Positions 36,403-47,736 of a stretch of 64,000 bases of DNA are shown here, one piece after another (position 1 is the stretch's first letter; the number at the start of each line of letters is the position of its first letter). The DNA is taken from positions 3,224,001-3,288,000 of the forward strand of contig JAVHJL010000007.1 in the NCBI GenBank assembly GCA_036971715.1, given 5' to 3'. The stretch is from Arthrobotrys musiformis. Lineage: Eukaryota > Ascomycota > Orbiliomycetes > Orbiliales > Orbiliaceae. The translations under genes and the position numbers were made by a program. The notes under the pieces were generated by a model. The model made no database searches. It was not told the DNA's origin and worked only from the letters and a program-made list of their open reading frames with translations.

Positions 36403-37716
36403 ATGGGTGTCGGAATGAGCACTATCGTCCAATGGAGCCTTATCTTGGCCATCGTCGGCGGATACTTCTACATCTCCAAGAAGCAGCAGCCCCCAGTGCC
36501 GGTGGCTCAGAAATCCGCCGGCCCTAGAGGAAACCTTCTGGACGATGTGTCCGGCAATGAGAAGAAGAAGAAGTCTAAAAACCAAAAAAAGCAGCAAAAG
36601 CCGGCTTCTGTGAACACGCGAGAACTTCAAGTCCCAACCGTGACCCTGGAGTCCGAAGACAACGACGATGTCCCGGATTCGCCCGCCCTGGCCGAAGACA
36701 AGGGCAGTCTCCAGCGCCTTGCGGGATTCAAGACCGGCCAGACAAAGCCCACTAAACAGGAGCCTAAGCAGGAGAAAAAGAAGGCTGACAAGCAGGCCTC
36801 TAAGCCCGCTGCCCCTCAAGCTCCTGCTGCTTCAGAGATTAAACTGACAGCCGTCCCGATCTCTCCTTCCCTCGGCGCGATTTCTTCTACTTCCTCGACG
36901 ACTGGAGCGGACGGTGATATCGATGAACCGGACAGCGTTGATGAAGAGAACCTCATCGATGATATGCTAGAGAAGACCCCCGGACCGAGCGTCATGCGCA
37001 TAACATCCGCCCAAGACGAGTTCACCACCGTCACGCGTAAGAAGGGTAACCAATCCGAGAAGAAAGAGGGCCTCACCCCGCTTCAGAAGAAGAATCAGAA
37101 AAAGAATGAGATTAAGAAGGAGATGAAAAAGCTGGAAAGGGAGGACCAGCTGAAGCGATTGGAGGCCCATAAAAGAGATCAGAGGTTGGCCAGGGAAGCC
37201 GAAGCTACTTCCAAGCCAAAGAAGAGTCAGTCCAACGCCGCTTCGAGTGCCTGGTCTGGCAGCAATACGCCTTTGGCGGGATCGAACGGCCAGACTGCTC
37301 TATCCAGCAGCCTGTTAGACACCTTCGACAGCAGCAACTCCGCCAACTCCAGATCTGGCATTACTCCTTCGACATCGGATCTGTCCGATGCCATTCCCCA
37401 GGAGTTCCTCGATGAACACCGAGCCGCCCAGCGTGAATTGCCTTCGGGTATTGAGAATGAATGGGTTGAGGTTAAACCTCGACAGAAGAAGAAGAAGCAA
37501 GCACCTACAGAATCGGAGACCGATAGTGACGCGAACCAGAATCTGACTGCTTCCGCTTCATCTGCCGGGCGGCCGAACTTGCCGTCGGCTGCCTCAGGAA
37601 ATACACCCCAGCCCCCGACGCAAAAGCCTAAGAAGGTTTTCACAGAACAGGACCTGAAGATTCCGGATATGCCCGCTGCGGAGAACACGGACGGATGGGA
37701 TGCCCATGCTTGGTAG
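36403..37716 (+). CDS. Lysine-rich, N-terminally membrane-anchored hypothetical protein
   Basis: Single exon, 437 aa. Residues about 6-24 (STIVQWSLILAIVGGYFYI) form one transmembrane or signal-anchor helix, with the positively charged side (KKQQ...) directly after it, so the bulk should face the cytosol. The remainder is highly charged and low-complexity: Lys-rich clusters near 45-60 and 120-135; an acidic stretch DGDIDEPDSVDEENLIDDM; a predicted coiled coil at about 220-270 (KKNQKKNEIKKEMKKLEREDQLKRLEAHKRDQRLAREAEA); Ser/Thr-rich parts; and a short conserved-looking end (TDGWDAHAW). The layout recalls ER-anchored ribosome- or tRNA-associated proteins such as p180-like types, but there is no recognisable domain, so no function is assigned. 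Codon use is clean and biased toward C-ending codons, which suggests a well-expressed gene. Confidence 0.8.
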   Translation: MGVGMSTIVQWSLILAIVGGYFYISKKQQPPVPVAQKSAGPRGNLLDDVSGNEKKKKSKNQKKQQKPASVNTRELQVPTVTLESEDNDDVPDSPALAEDKGSLQRLAGFKTGQTKPTKQEPKQEKKKADKQASKPAAPQAPAASEIKLTAVPISPSLGAISSTSSTTGADGDIDEPDSVDEENLIDDMLEKTPGPSVMRITSAQDEFTTVTRKKGNQSEKKEGLTPLQKKNQKKNEIKKEMKKLEREDQLKRLEAHKRDQRLAREAEATSKPKKSQSNAASSAWSGSNTPLAGSNGQTALSSSLLDTFDSSNSANSRSGITPSTSDLSDAIPQEFLDEHRAAQRELPSGIENEWVEVKPRQKKKKQAPTESETDSDANQNLTASASSAGRPNLPSAASGNTPQPPTQKPKKVFTEQDLKIPDMPAAENTDGWDAHAW

Positions 37717-37924
37717 GAATGAGCGGGATATCCATCCGGGCTTCTCGCGGCATCTGATATCTTCCCCACTCTCTCATTCTGAGAGGCGGTCGGGTCTGCG
37801 TCTTGAATTGTGTACCCGCCCCTTCCATCGAAGGGAAACAATTCATCGGGGTTACTCGCAACAACCTTCACATAGCACACACATATTGAATAGTTTGAAG
37901 GCTCAGCTTATTTCCATCCCATCT

Positions 37925-37957
<33 letters not shown>

Positions 37958-37971
37958 TTTTTTTTTTTTTT
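37925..37971. repeat. (CT)n followed by poly(T)
   Basis: About 12 CT dinucleotides run straight into a T run of more than 20 bases, in the 3' flank of the gene ending at 37716. Confidence 0.85.
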
Positions 37972-38983
37972 GGTTTCTCTTTTCCGCTTTGTCTTTCTCA
38001 TTGAAAAAGTGCTTTACATCCTTTGCAATGCTACCGGCTTCTCTTCTTTGTGTCCTTTTGGCAATTTAACGTTTTTCGCCCCAGAATCCCCTCCTATCTT
38101 CCACACCATGTTTCGGTTCGACATTACGGCAATGCTGTATCGGATCCCCCATTCCTTAACTCGAACTTAGGCATTTCCTAGGTTTGCTATAGAGATGCGA
38201 GCGCGAGCTATCAAATTAACATCTTCCCCCTAACTACCACCGTCTGTATTTTTCGACGTTTCGTTTCACCGCTCCTCACTCCTTCTCATGGTAACCTCAC
38301 CAACCTAACCACACAATCAACCTCAATAATCCTATAAATGAATTAACTTGTCAACTTCTCGCTTTAGCAACAACTTGGTTCTGCGTGTAACATAATTCTT
38401 CTTCTTTCCCTTTCCCTCCCTTCCTACCACCGCTGCAAGCTGATCGATCTTCTCGTCTCGCCTCCCCCGTTGGTTACTTTGCTTCTTTGTATGAAACTTC
38501 TTTCTCTCCCATCCTCCCTTTTTTTGCCTCTACAATATCATCGTTGCTGTTCCCTATCCGTCATCCCAGGGAGTGGCTGGATTCCAAAACAAAAAACTAG
38601 TGTAGTCCGCTATAATTTTTGCCCACTTTTGTTCTTCTAATGTTCGGAGGCTATAGACTATATTTAACTTAAGTTACCTGCCACGCCCTCCTCCCCGGCC
38701 AAAATTGCAAAAGGGGGGTGGAAGGAGGTATAACGTAATATATATCTATACAATAAAGCAGCTTTCATTATTTAGGATTTTTCCGTGTCACTTGGAATCC
38801 CCTGAGCTACATTTATACAAGTGAGCACATGCACCTTACCACCCGCGTGTGTTGACTGATATCGGGTCTAGATATCCGTTAGGTTGGCCACGGGAGCTAG
38901 GCCGAGGGAGGGGTAGTGATTATTAAGATAACCTTGGGGTTTGGTGTGTGTAACAATTCGCGACGACTGTGTAACCTGATTTC

Positions 38984-39005
38984 GTCGACGTCGACGTCGA
39001 CGTCG
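38984..39005. repeat. (GTCGAC)3 self-complementary repeat
   Basis: Three perfect GTCGAC units plus GTCG. Each unit is its own reverse complement, so the tract can fold on itself in many registers. Confidence 0.85.
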
Positions 39006-40764
39006 CAGCGGGATTGGTCCGACGACGACAGCGCTTCGTGCGTTATGTGTTATCATTATATGTATGGAGCTCTAAGCCATCCAGGTTACCTAGGACTGGA
39101 ATACAAGAATGCGAGCTCGAGCTGGAGACTATTTCCTTGACGTCTAGGGGCCTTTTCGTGATCAGATCTTCGGCTGGCCAGATCCATCGAAGCTAAGCTC
39201 GAGCGCTAGCGCGCTCACAATCGATCGATTATACGAGAATTCGAAAGTATTAATTCATATGTTTTCCAGAATTAATTGTTTTGAATCTCAATCTGAATGA
39301 CACCCAATTCCTTTTTTTTTTTTTTTTTTCCCTCGGAAATTAGCAATTTGGTCGGAGAATAATTTGATCACTTCTGAGAAATGCTGAGGGAGTCAGGGGT
39401 GGATACGACGTCATTTGATCTCTCACATACATGCTAGAATCTTAGACCACCAGTCGCAATCAAGCAGACTGCACAAATACCTGTATCGACATGTAATCGT
39501 AGGTTGCTTTTCTATTAGCCTTGGCTCAGTACAACCGTATGTCAGCTTACGCAGCTCAGCTTGGATCTGGAATATAGCGATATGATATTGTTCGAAACAC
39601 CAGCCACGGTATGGTTTTTGGCCGAAACTAGAATTCCCAACCATTCCCTGGGGTTTTCCACATAGGGTTTAGTGGGTGTGGGTTATTAATCTAAATATAG
39701 CTAATTCTGGTAGTCTTCGAGAAAGTCAAGAACAAGTAGCTAGCCTGGAAAAACGGAATCGATAATGCAATGCGCATACGCCTTCCTGTCTTTCTCTGGC
39801 CTAGCTTTAGAGATGCCGTAATGCTCCACAGTATCTAGTAAGGCACCACGGTAAGAAGGGAGTTGGGGAAATTTCCTGAAACGGGTTTCATGCGAAGACA
39901 TTTGTATAGTACTTCTCGATGTATGTATACGTATGTACTCCGGATTGATGTGGTGAGTTATAGTGGTGGTCCCCTGCATGATGCTCTTAACCTTCGAGAG
40001 CTCGAGTGACATGATTGAGAGCCTCTGAATGCTCAGATCTATCGAGTTTTTGCATATTGCATGGCCTGGGATGAGCTTCCCAGGGATGGGGAATGAGCTG
40101 CAATGCAACCTGACATGATATCGATCTATATAAACGTTCGATGGTCCTCACGATCCCGTCTTATAAAAACCTTTTGCAGTCCGTTTGGTATATATATACA
40201 CGACCCCAGAGAATATAATATAATATAATCACGAGAGGTAAGCAAGTAATTCTAAGCCGGGATCAATATTGGCATTGCAATCGTGGCTAGTCGGCACGTA
40301 TGTGCTGCATTCTGTTAACTGTTATTTCGGATTCCATTCGAATTTGTGTTCTGTTGTGTGGTTCTGGCGTATGTGTCAACATCTCGCCCTTCAACACCAA
40401 AAAGCTAACGACCAGCTTCCTCTTCAAGCAGAAACCTCGACAAATTCCTCTTCTTCCTGCTCCTCCTCCTCACTCTTCTTCCTGCTCATTCTCCTCCCCA
40501 AGCTTCATCCTCCCCGGTCCCCTTTCTCTCTTCGTATTCTTCGTTCTTGCTCCGTGAGACGACAACGACAACGACAGTGTCCTCAATTGATCATCCCCCC
40601 GCTTATACTTACCCGCCAGGCCCCACCAATCGATCCATCGTCTTCGCTGCTCCACGCACCATCGAACAGACCGAAAAGACAACAATCTACCTACAGACCT
40701 ACATACCTTGAAATACCACCTTCCCCGGGAAAGTCTCGAAAGGGATAGACTCACTCCGATAACA

Positions 40765-42004
40765 ATGGCCCAGATCCGCGGCACTGCCGGTTACCATCTA
40801 GGTGGACCCCCAAGACAGTTTGGCGGCCCGCCACAGAACCCGAACGCTACAAACGATCCATCGCCTCTCGATGCCATCCGGGAGCAGACTAGCAAGATCG
40901 AGGATCTGTTGGACACCTATTTTGATCCTGTCAAGCCGTATGTTCTTGCCTTCTCCGGGAGAGAGGGACGTGGGAGGAGCTTGACCTGCTTGGGTTTCAG
41001 ATCGGATGAGAATACAATATGGCTGACTGGGAGGTTGTGATTATAGATACCTGCCAGCAATTGGCCGATTTTTAATTGTTGCCACCTTCTTGGAAGATGC
41101 GATTCGGATAATTACACAATGGAGCGAACAGCTCAAGTACCTCAGCGACTACAGGCACAGTACGTCTCTCCCTTTGATTTCGTTCGATCGAGGCAGCTTC
41201 TATTATGGGCAGTTGGACTGATCGGTTTTTGGCGGTGATTGTTTAGTTCCTTGGGGTTTTACCCACTTCTTCCTCCTCGCCAACGTTGTCACAATGGCTT
41301 CCTGCTCTGTTTTGGTCATCGCCCGTAAGCACTCCGAATACGCCGTCGGTGGTCTCATCGGTGTTGTTGTTACCCAAGCTCTCGGATACGGTCTCATCTT
41401 CGATCTCAACTTCTTCCTCCGCAATCTCTCCGTCATGGGTGGCCTTCTCATGGTCGTCTCCGACAGCTGGAACCGCAAGCGATTCGCCTTCGCTGGTATC
41501 CCACAGCTTGAGGAGAAGGATAGAAAAATGTACTTCCAGCTTGCCGGACGTGTCTTGCTCATCTTCTTGTTCATTGGGTTTGTTTTCAGTGGCGAGTGGA
41601 GCATTAGCAGAGCTTTGGTCAGCATTTTGGGGTTCATTGCTTGTGTGATGGTCGTGGTTGGGTTCAAGGCTAAGTGGAGCGCCATCATTTTGGTCGTCAT
41701 CTTGAGTATCTTCAATGTTATCATCAATAACTTCTGGACTGTGAGTATATCTATCATCCGCTTTCGTACTGTGGACGGGCTCCTGACATTGGGGGATAAC
41801 TAGCTGCAACCACACCATCCCCACCGCGACTTCGCCAAGTACGATTTCTTCCAGATCTTGTCTATCGTGTAAGTTCGCATTAAACTCCCTTCACAAAATT
41901 AGGGATGTGCTAAATAAATTCTGCGATATAGCGGCGGTCTTGTCCTCCTTGTCAACATGGGACCTGGTCAATTCAGCGTTGACGAGAAGAAGAAGGTCTA
42001 TTAG
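40765..42004 (+). CDS. ERV29: ER cargo receptor, SURF4/Erv29 family
   Basis: Five exons: 40765-40937, 41047-41159, 41247-41740, 41804-41868, 41932-42004; 305 aa. It is a multi-pass membrane protein that loads soluble cargo into COPII vesicles and cycles between ER and Golgi. Recognised blocks: PYLPAIGRFLIVATFLEDAIRIITQWSEQ (from exon 2), GVVVTQALGYGLIFDLNFFLRNLSVMGGLLM, KDRKMYFQLAGRVLLIFLF, FSGEWSISRALVSILGFIACVMVVVGFKAKWSA, and RDFAKYDFFQILSIVGGLVLLVNMGPG. It ends DEKKKVY, matching the dilysine-type retrieval signal of the family. The N-terminus is about 35 residues longer than animal SURF4 (269 aa) and Gly/Pro/Asn-rich, as usual in filamentous fungi. Confidence 0.95.
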
Positions 42005-43169
42005 ACGTCGTTTCTCCTCCCCTGATACCCCGCCAGCGCCTCACCTAAAGCATACACCATGCGCATTGACGACACGAATCATCGTACTATATGACGTTTT
42101 GCTACCGGTACCACTAAAACTACTAAGACTCTTGGAGCTGTTCCGAGGAGATAAAGGCAGTGCTACATCTTTATATCTTCTCGACTAGAACGACTGAGAC
42201 GACGAAAAGAAACCCACTCATTTATTTTTGTTTGGATGTCTGTTTTGATCTTTTCGCTTTTCCTTTTCCTTTTTTTTTTTTTTTTTTTTGGCAGAAAGAA
42301 AAGTTGATATGAAAACAACTGTGTCCCTTTTCTTGTCCTTTTTTCTGTGGCATTTTCTATATCGCCTTGTCCGTATACCTCTTCCCGCTTTGTACCTTTT
42401 TCCTATCCTTATTTTCTTTTCCCCTGACGAGATCCCATTTTTCGTTCACCGACTCGAAGTTCTCTTCTACCTCTGTAAATAATGTGTCGGGAACGGAATG
42501 AGATATTGGTTACTACATTATGATTCGAACATTCTATCTATGCTTTTTGAAGATATCTTAAGATAAGAGGATAGATGTCCTCAGTCCTAGCCTGATCCGT
42601 GATTGGTCAATTGAAAGGCAGAAAGAGGCAAAGCGGCTTCTTTTTCCCTTTCACATGTTCCAATTTCTGCGTTGCCAACAACCCTCCCAATCAATCGCCG
42701 AAAATGATAACGCGCGAGGGTGGAATGTTAATTACAAAGTGCCCTCTCACTTCTGCTCCTGTTACGCTCCGCTCCTCTGCTTGCCCTCTCAGCTCGGGGT
42801 ATCGCGGGTTTCTTCATATGAACGGATGGCGCGTTCCCTACTCTCATCCTCCTCTTCATAAGCTTTCGGTGTTCTGAGTTTCTACAGAGCGAGCAGTTTT
42901 TTTTGATGATGCAGGCGCGATGACGTCGGTGGGTCCAATTTTTCCCTTTTTAAGCCGAGATGGCCAGGGCAGGCTGCTAGCTGATACTAAACATTCTCGT
43001 GGGAATAGATTATTATTATTACCATTATCAACTTTTATCGATTCGTTCTGAGTTTCTTCATAGCGCTGTTTGCGGTATGTATTTTGGTTATTACCCACTA
43101 AGATCCACGCGGATTTTCTTCCTTTCTCTCTCTTTCGTTTTTCCGAAGGCTAATCGGGTCGGACTATAG
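42005..43169. other. Intergenic with poly(T) and unresolved 5' part of next gene
   Basis: A poly(T) run lies at about 42270-42289 in the SURF4 3' flank. At about 43020-43075 an open stretch (..FYRFVLSFFIALFA) ends at a GTATGT donor and could be the missing first exon of the patatin-like gene, but no in-frame ATG was found for it. Confidence 0.4.
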
Positions 43170-44941
43170 AGGATACGATGGCTGGGAAGTCGGTCGCCGC
43201 ATTATAGAACGCTTAGGGAGTTGAATGGATTATTAGCTACAGCTACAACATTCGAAGGATGGCAAGAGGCGGCAGAGAGGTTGGATGTGCTGTTGGGGAA
43301 AGATGTGTGGTATGTCCCTCTTTCTTGATCGATCTTTGGGATAGATGGAAGTGGGCAGAGGCATGGGGCTGAGATGGTGTGTAGGCGAAAGAACCCGGGT
43401 AGTAAGCGTTATGATTACAAGATGATCCAAGAACGATTGGAGGCCCTGGAGAAAGCTAGAAATGACGGGGATGTGGCGGGGTTAGTGAATTTATTACGGT
43501 CTGGTAGGTGGTTCTTTTGAAACCTCCGACTCGCAGAAGGGTGTGAGGCTGATGAAAGTGACAGGAATGCTGAGGAACTTGGGGAACATTTGTCATGGGA
43601 ATTTGTACAGCCAGTCTTACGCAGGGTATGTCCATTTGCTCCCTCGAATTCTGGGGTCTGGTGCTAGGCTAACGTTGCCACGATGTTTGCGCTAGGACGA
43701 AACTGCTAATCGAGGAGTATATTCGTGCGGTCATGGCTTCGCTGTATTATATTGCTGAACTCCCACCGTCACCGATTCTCCCACCTCAGACAAAATTGGA
43801 TATTCTACATGATACGCGATCCTCGTTCGGCAGGACGTCTTTGATCTTGCAAGGTGGTGCCATCTTTGGGTTATACCACATTGGAGTCGTGAGAGCTCTC
43901 CTGCTCCGAAACCTGCTCCCGAGGATCATCACAGGCACTGGGGTTGGAGCATTGATCGCTGCACTGGTGTGTATTCACACAGATGCAGAGCTCCCGGGGT
44001 TCCTTTGCGGGGAGGGTATCGATCTCTCTGCTTTCGCAGGGAAGGAGAAAGGCGGGGTGAAACGCAAGCTCTTAAGGATCCTAAGAACGGGATACCTTCT
44101 CGACATCGGGGTTATAGAGCGCTGCGTCAGGGCTAACGTTGGGGATCTTACCTTTGAAGAAGCGTATCAACGGACAAAACGGGTGTTGAATATTACATTG
44201 GCTGAGCAAAAGGGGGTTGGTGGAGCAGAGATTCCGGGTTTGCTTAATCATATTACAACGCCAAATGTGCTTATTTATACGGCTGCTTGTGCGTCCAATG
44301 CTACTGGTGGTCTTTACCAAGCAGTTGAATTGCTGTGTAAGGACCATAATGGGGTCGTGGTGCCTTATACTAGCACGCTTCCGCAGAGGCAGGGCTCTCC
44401 CGGGACTGCCGCTCCTGTTGCTGCTACGACAGGCCCCTCGGCACACGGGAAAGCGAAATTGTCGAGCCGACGACATGGGGATCCGAGAGGCTCGCCGCAC
44501 GCACGAGTTGCAGAATTATTTAACGTTAATCATTTCATCGTTAGCCAGGCCAGGCCTTACATCGCACCTTTCATTTCACCGGCGCATACGCATTCCACCA
44601 GTTCGAGTTTTTATAAAGTACTAGGACTCGAGATTCGGCACCGTTTACAGCAGGTTGATACATTGGGGTTATTACCGACTGGTATTAGGAAGTTTTTGAT
44701 AGATGAGGTGGTTCCGGGGAGCACGCTGACAGTTGTTCCAGATTTGGGATGGACTGATTTTGAAATGTTGGTGGAGAATCCAAGTTCCGAAAGGGTCGGG
44801 TATTGGGTTATGAAGGGGGAGAGAAGTGTTTGGCCGGTTTGCGGAGAGGTAGAGGTTAGATGCGGCGTGGAGTTCTGTTTGGAGAGATTGTGGGAGGAGG
44901 TTAGGAGTCGGCAGCCAGGCGCCAGTAGGAGGAAGACGTAG
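43170..44941 (+). CDS. Patatin-like (Tgl3/4/5-related) protein lacking the catalytic Ser; 5' end unresolved
   Basis: Supported exons: about 43170-43309, 43385-43503, 43565-43625, 43696-44941. The N-terminal part (LATATTFEGWQEAAERLDVLLGKD, YDYKMIQERLEALEKARNDGD) matches the DUF3336-like region found before the patatin domain of fungal triacylglycerol lipases. The patatin domain begins SLILQGGAIFGLYHIGVVRALL, with the oxyanion Gly-rich loop intact. Where GxSxG is expected the sequence is G-T-G-V-G, without Ser, and the later Asp-Gly motif is not found ahead of RVAELFNVNHFIVSQ; instead there is an Ala/Ser/Arg-rich insert. The fold is clear, hydrolase activity is doubtful. The start codon was not found: 43170 is a plausible splice acceptor (CTATAG|AGG), with a first exon further upstream. 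Length from there is about 520 aa. Confidence 0.8.
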
Positions 44942-45410
44942 ATTTCGGCACATATGCACATTGATTGCGTTATATTATTTGCTACGTACATACACTACCT
45001 AGATTGATAAAAGTCTAGACTTGTATCGCAATTGGGGAATTGTATTGGATCCTTTGAGGCGCTGTGTTTGTAATCAAGCTGGTAGTATAGGTATGAGTGG
45101 TATTTGGGGCTATCACATCTATTTATGGTGTTTTCACGACTCCACGTTTTCTAAGATCCTGTTGAATTTGCGACCCGAAAAGCTAGAGATCGTCGACATA
45201 TCTGACAATGAACTCTCTCGAACTAATAGTACTGGAAACGCGTCATTTAACCCCGCCGGGGGGGGGTTTTTTTTAAACTTGCATCAAATTTAATAGCCAA
45301 TCTTCTAGTTCTCTTTTCTGCTCTCCAAGAAACATTCACGACACACCCCATAGCTGCTCCATAGTATATATTAATCTAGAAACCAGAAGACACACTCAGA
45401 ACTTCTAAAG
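44942..45410. other. Intergenic, no gene seen
   Basis: Short spacer between two + genes, with a G8-T8 homopolymer pair near 45260-45275. Confidence 0.6.
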
Positions 45411-46546
45411 ATGCAGTCGATGGATACTGATCTTGAATGCCCTCCCTACCTGGAGGTCGGGAAAGATTCGCCCCCTCCTCCTTATGACCTAGGAGAAACG
45501 GACGTTGAAGCTGAAATCTGTGAGGATATTCGGAATTACTACTACGGCGACCGATCCAATAGGGGGTCTATCACTTTGGGCGATGAATCAGATCGCTCCT
45601 CGACAAAATGGGGCAAGTACTTGCTACTACCACTGGTTTATATCATCGCTATTACCACAGCAACTCTTTTACACCGGTCAATAATTCTGGAAGAGAACAT
45701 GCACATGCCAAATTTTTTGATGGCGGTTTACAATACCATTTCCGTCGTACTGTCTTTAATCGGGGTTGCATACAACCCCTCCAGAGAGAACGAGGCGACT
45801 GGTTCTCGGATGAGAAGACGGGAATCGGACCACTGGAAACCTTTTGCATTCATATTCCTATACATGGCATCCGAGGAAGCGTTTTGGTTTTCGATTGCCT
45901 CCATGCCCTCGCTGATGATGCAGAGAGTAGCATATTTGGCTTACCCGCTGCTCTTGGTGTTTTTCACATACGAATGGGTTTTCGCGGGAACGAAGAGGAG
46001 GTTGGAAATGGGTGTCGACGAAGGGGATCTAGAGGCTTGGAAACTTGCCGCTATGGTCGGCACTATTGGAGTCTGCTGGAGTTATCGGACCAGTTTTGAG
46101 TGGTGGGGTTGTATGGTTGGCGTCGCAGGGTTAGCGTTTAAGGTATCTATCTTCCTCTATTCATTTATATATACAAGTCCCCTTCAGATTTGTGCGCAGG
46201 GAGTGCATGCTAATAGCGGTCTGGCGTATAGAATGTAGTGACGAGGGATATACTCATGACTAGCCCGCATAATGCACCAGAGCTGATCATGCTGGCGTCT
46301 AGTGCGGTATCGTTCAGGGCGTTGGTGTCATGCTATGGATCCACGGAGTATTCCATGGTCTGGCCTGATTTGACGAATATCTCTTGGGAAAATTGCTTGA
46401 AGGCTCTTTTGGTTGGGGTGTGTTATGGCATTGCCCAACTTGTCTCGGGGGAAATGGTGAGGGTTTGGGAGCCCGTCCGAGGCAGTTGGGTCGTTGTAGC
46501 GGCATCAGCAACTGGGGTTATTGGATGTTTGGTTTTCGGGATTTGA
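45411..46546 (+). CDS. Multi-pass membrane protein, possible drug/metabolite (TPT-like) transporter
   Basis: Two exons: 45411-46142 and 46232-46546; 348 aa. The acceptor TATAG|AATGTAGTG was chosen because the next AG downstream would open with a stop; a TGCTAAT branch site precedes it. The N-terminus (about 65 residues) is acidic and cytosolic-looking (PPPPYDLGETDVEAEICEDI). Around nine hydrophobic helices follow: LLLPLVYIIAITTATLL, FLMAVYNTISVVLSLIGVAY, FAFIFLYMASEEAFWFSIA, LAYPLLLVFFTYEWVFAG, LAAMVGTIGVCWS, CMVGVAGLAFKNVVTRDIL, ELIMLASSAVSF, CLKALLVGVCYGIAQLV and VVVAASATGVIGCLVFGI. The GLAFKNVVTRDIL...ML block resembles the second half of triose-phosphate/nucleotide-sugar transporters, but weakly. 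Substrate unknown. Confidence 0.7.
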
Positions 46547-46744
46547 TTTTGGTGTATTGATGTATCATTGTGGACTGAGAGGGATTTAAGTTTGTATACC
46601 ACTGGTGTTATTCAGAGTTTATAGAGGATAATATAAAATTTTGTTTCATGTAGAGGAAACCAGAACGCCCAGTATCATGCTAAAAGTACAAGTCCGTGGA
46701 TACAAAAGAGATTCAAAACGAATTAGGGGCGGATGGGAAGATTA

Positions 46745-47736
46745 TTAGATTTTGGACTTCAGCTTGCTGAAGTCCTTCATTCCTCGGCCGTTCCTGAAGT
46801 AGCCAAGCATCTCGTCTCCCAGCCAGGCGGTTCTGCTCGTGGCGAGACCTTCCTCGATGTCGATGAGCTTGTCCGCTTGACACAGAATTCCCTTGCCGTT
46901 GCTCTTCTGGCCGAGAGATAGTAGCCATGCGGTGGCTGTGGAGATTGTCTCCACTTTGTTTAGTGGAACACCAAAGTTGGTCATTTTGCTGACTTCGGAG
47001 TCCAAAGTGCGAGTGCCATCCTTGGTAAGCAATGGGGTGACAGTGATGGCGGGGGCGACAACTGAGATTGCGATGTTAAGTCGCGAGACGTCGTTTTTTA
47101 GTGACCTCATGAGACCAACAACACCTATCGTTTCGTCATTAGCAAAAAACTGTCCATGCTTCGATCTTGTGAGCGGATATATTACATACCAAATTTGGCG
47201 GCACTATAAAGCGGAAGTCCCTTGGAGGCGAGATAACCGGCCAAACTAGCGGTACAGACAATGGTACCACTGCCTTTGCCACCATTGTTCTTCCTCATAT
47301 GGTGTATCGCCAGTTTTATGGTATCAGCGGTAGCCCTGATATCGATATCAAGTACTTTATGGTCAATTTCCTTGAGTTCTCCATCTTTGTCCAGCTCGTC
47401 TGTGAAGAAGACATCGGAATTCTCGCCGATACCGGCGTTTACGAATACACCGGCTAATTCGCCATGGTGTTTCACGGCTTGAGCGAAGGCAGCTCGCTGG
47501 TATTTCCAATCTCTGATGTCACCGGTGATGACCAATACGGATTTATTGTTATAGAGAGGAGATGTCTTCGCGGGGGAGTTGATGTCGAGGATTGTGATTT
47601 TGGCAGAGAAGGTGAGTAGGAGTTCGGCGGTTGAGAGGCCGATTCCTGAAGAGCCTCCCGTGATGAGGATGTGTTTGTTTGTGAAAGCGGTTGGAGAGAT
47701 AGACGAAGGAGTTAAAGTGAAGGTGTTTGGTGCCAT
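46745..47736 (-). CDS. Short-chain dehydrogenase/reductase (classical SDR)
   Basis: Two exons: 47190-47736 and 46745-47124; 308 aa. It has the NAD(P)-binding TGGSSGIG loop near residue 27, an Asp at the end of the second strand (TILDINS, suggesting NAD preference), GDIRDW, the NAGIG motif, and the active site S-x(12)-Y-x3-K in CTASLAGYLASKGLPLYSAAKFG, with the intron falling just after this Lys helix. The end of the fold (VSVVAP-like AISVVAPAITVTPLL) is present. Overall it looks like fungal relatives of NAD-dependent 15-hydroxyprostaglandin dehydrogenase. The substrate is unknown. Its neighbours are not functionally related in any evident way. Confidence 0.9.

Larger units (their letters stand above)
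37717..40764. other. 3 kb spacer with simple-sequence tracts
   Basis: A (CT)n tract is followed by poly(T) at about 37925-37971, a poly(T) run lies at 39312-39329, a (GTCGAC)3 repeat at 38984-39001, and an (AATAT)n-like tract near 40212. Pyrimidine-rich DNA with short introns-like GT/AG signals precedes the SURF4-like gene. No coding frame is convincing. Confidence 0.55.

Noticed and set aside
41203..41824. Two long minus-strand frames (184 and 193 codons)
   Set aside because: They lie antisense to the main exon of the SURF4/Erv29 gene, whose sense frame is unmistakable.
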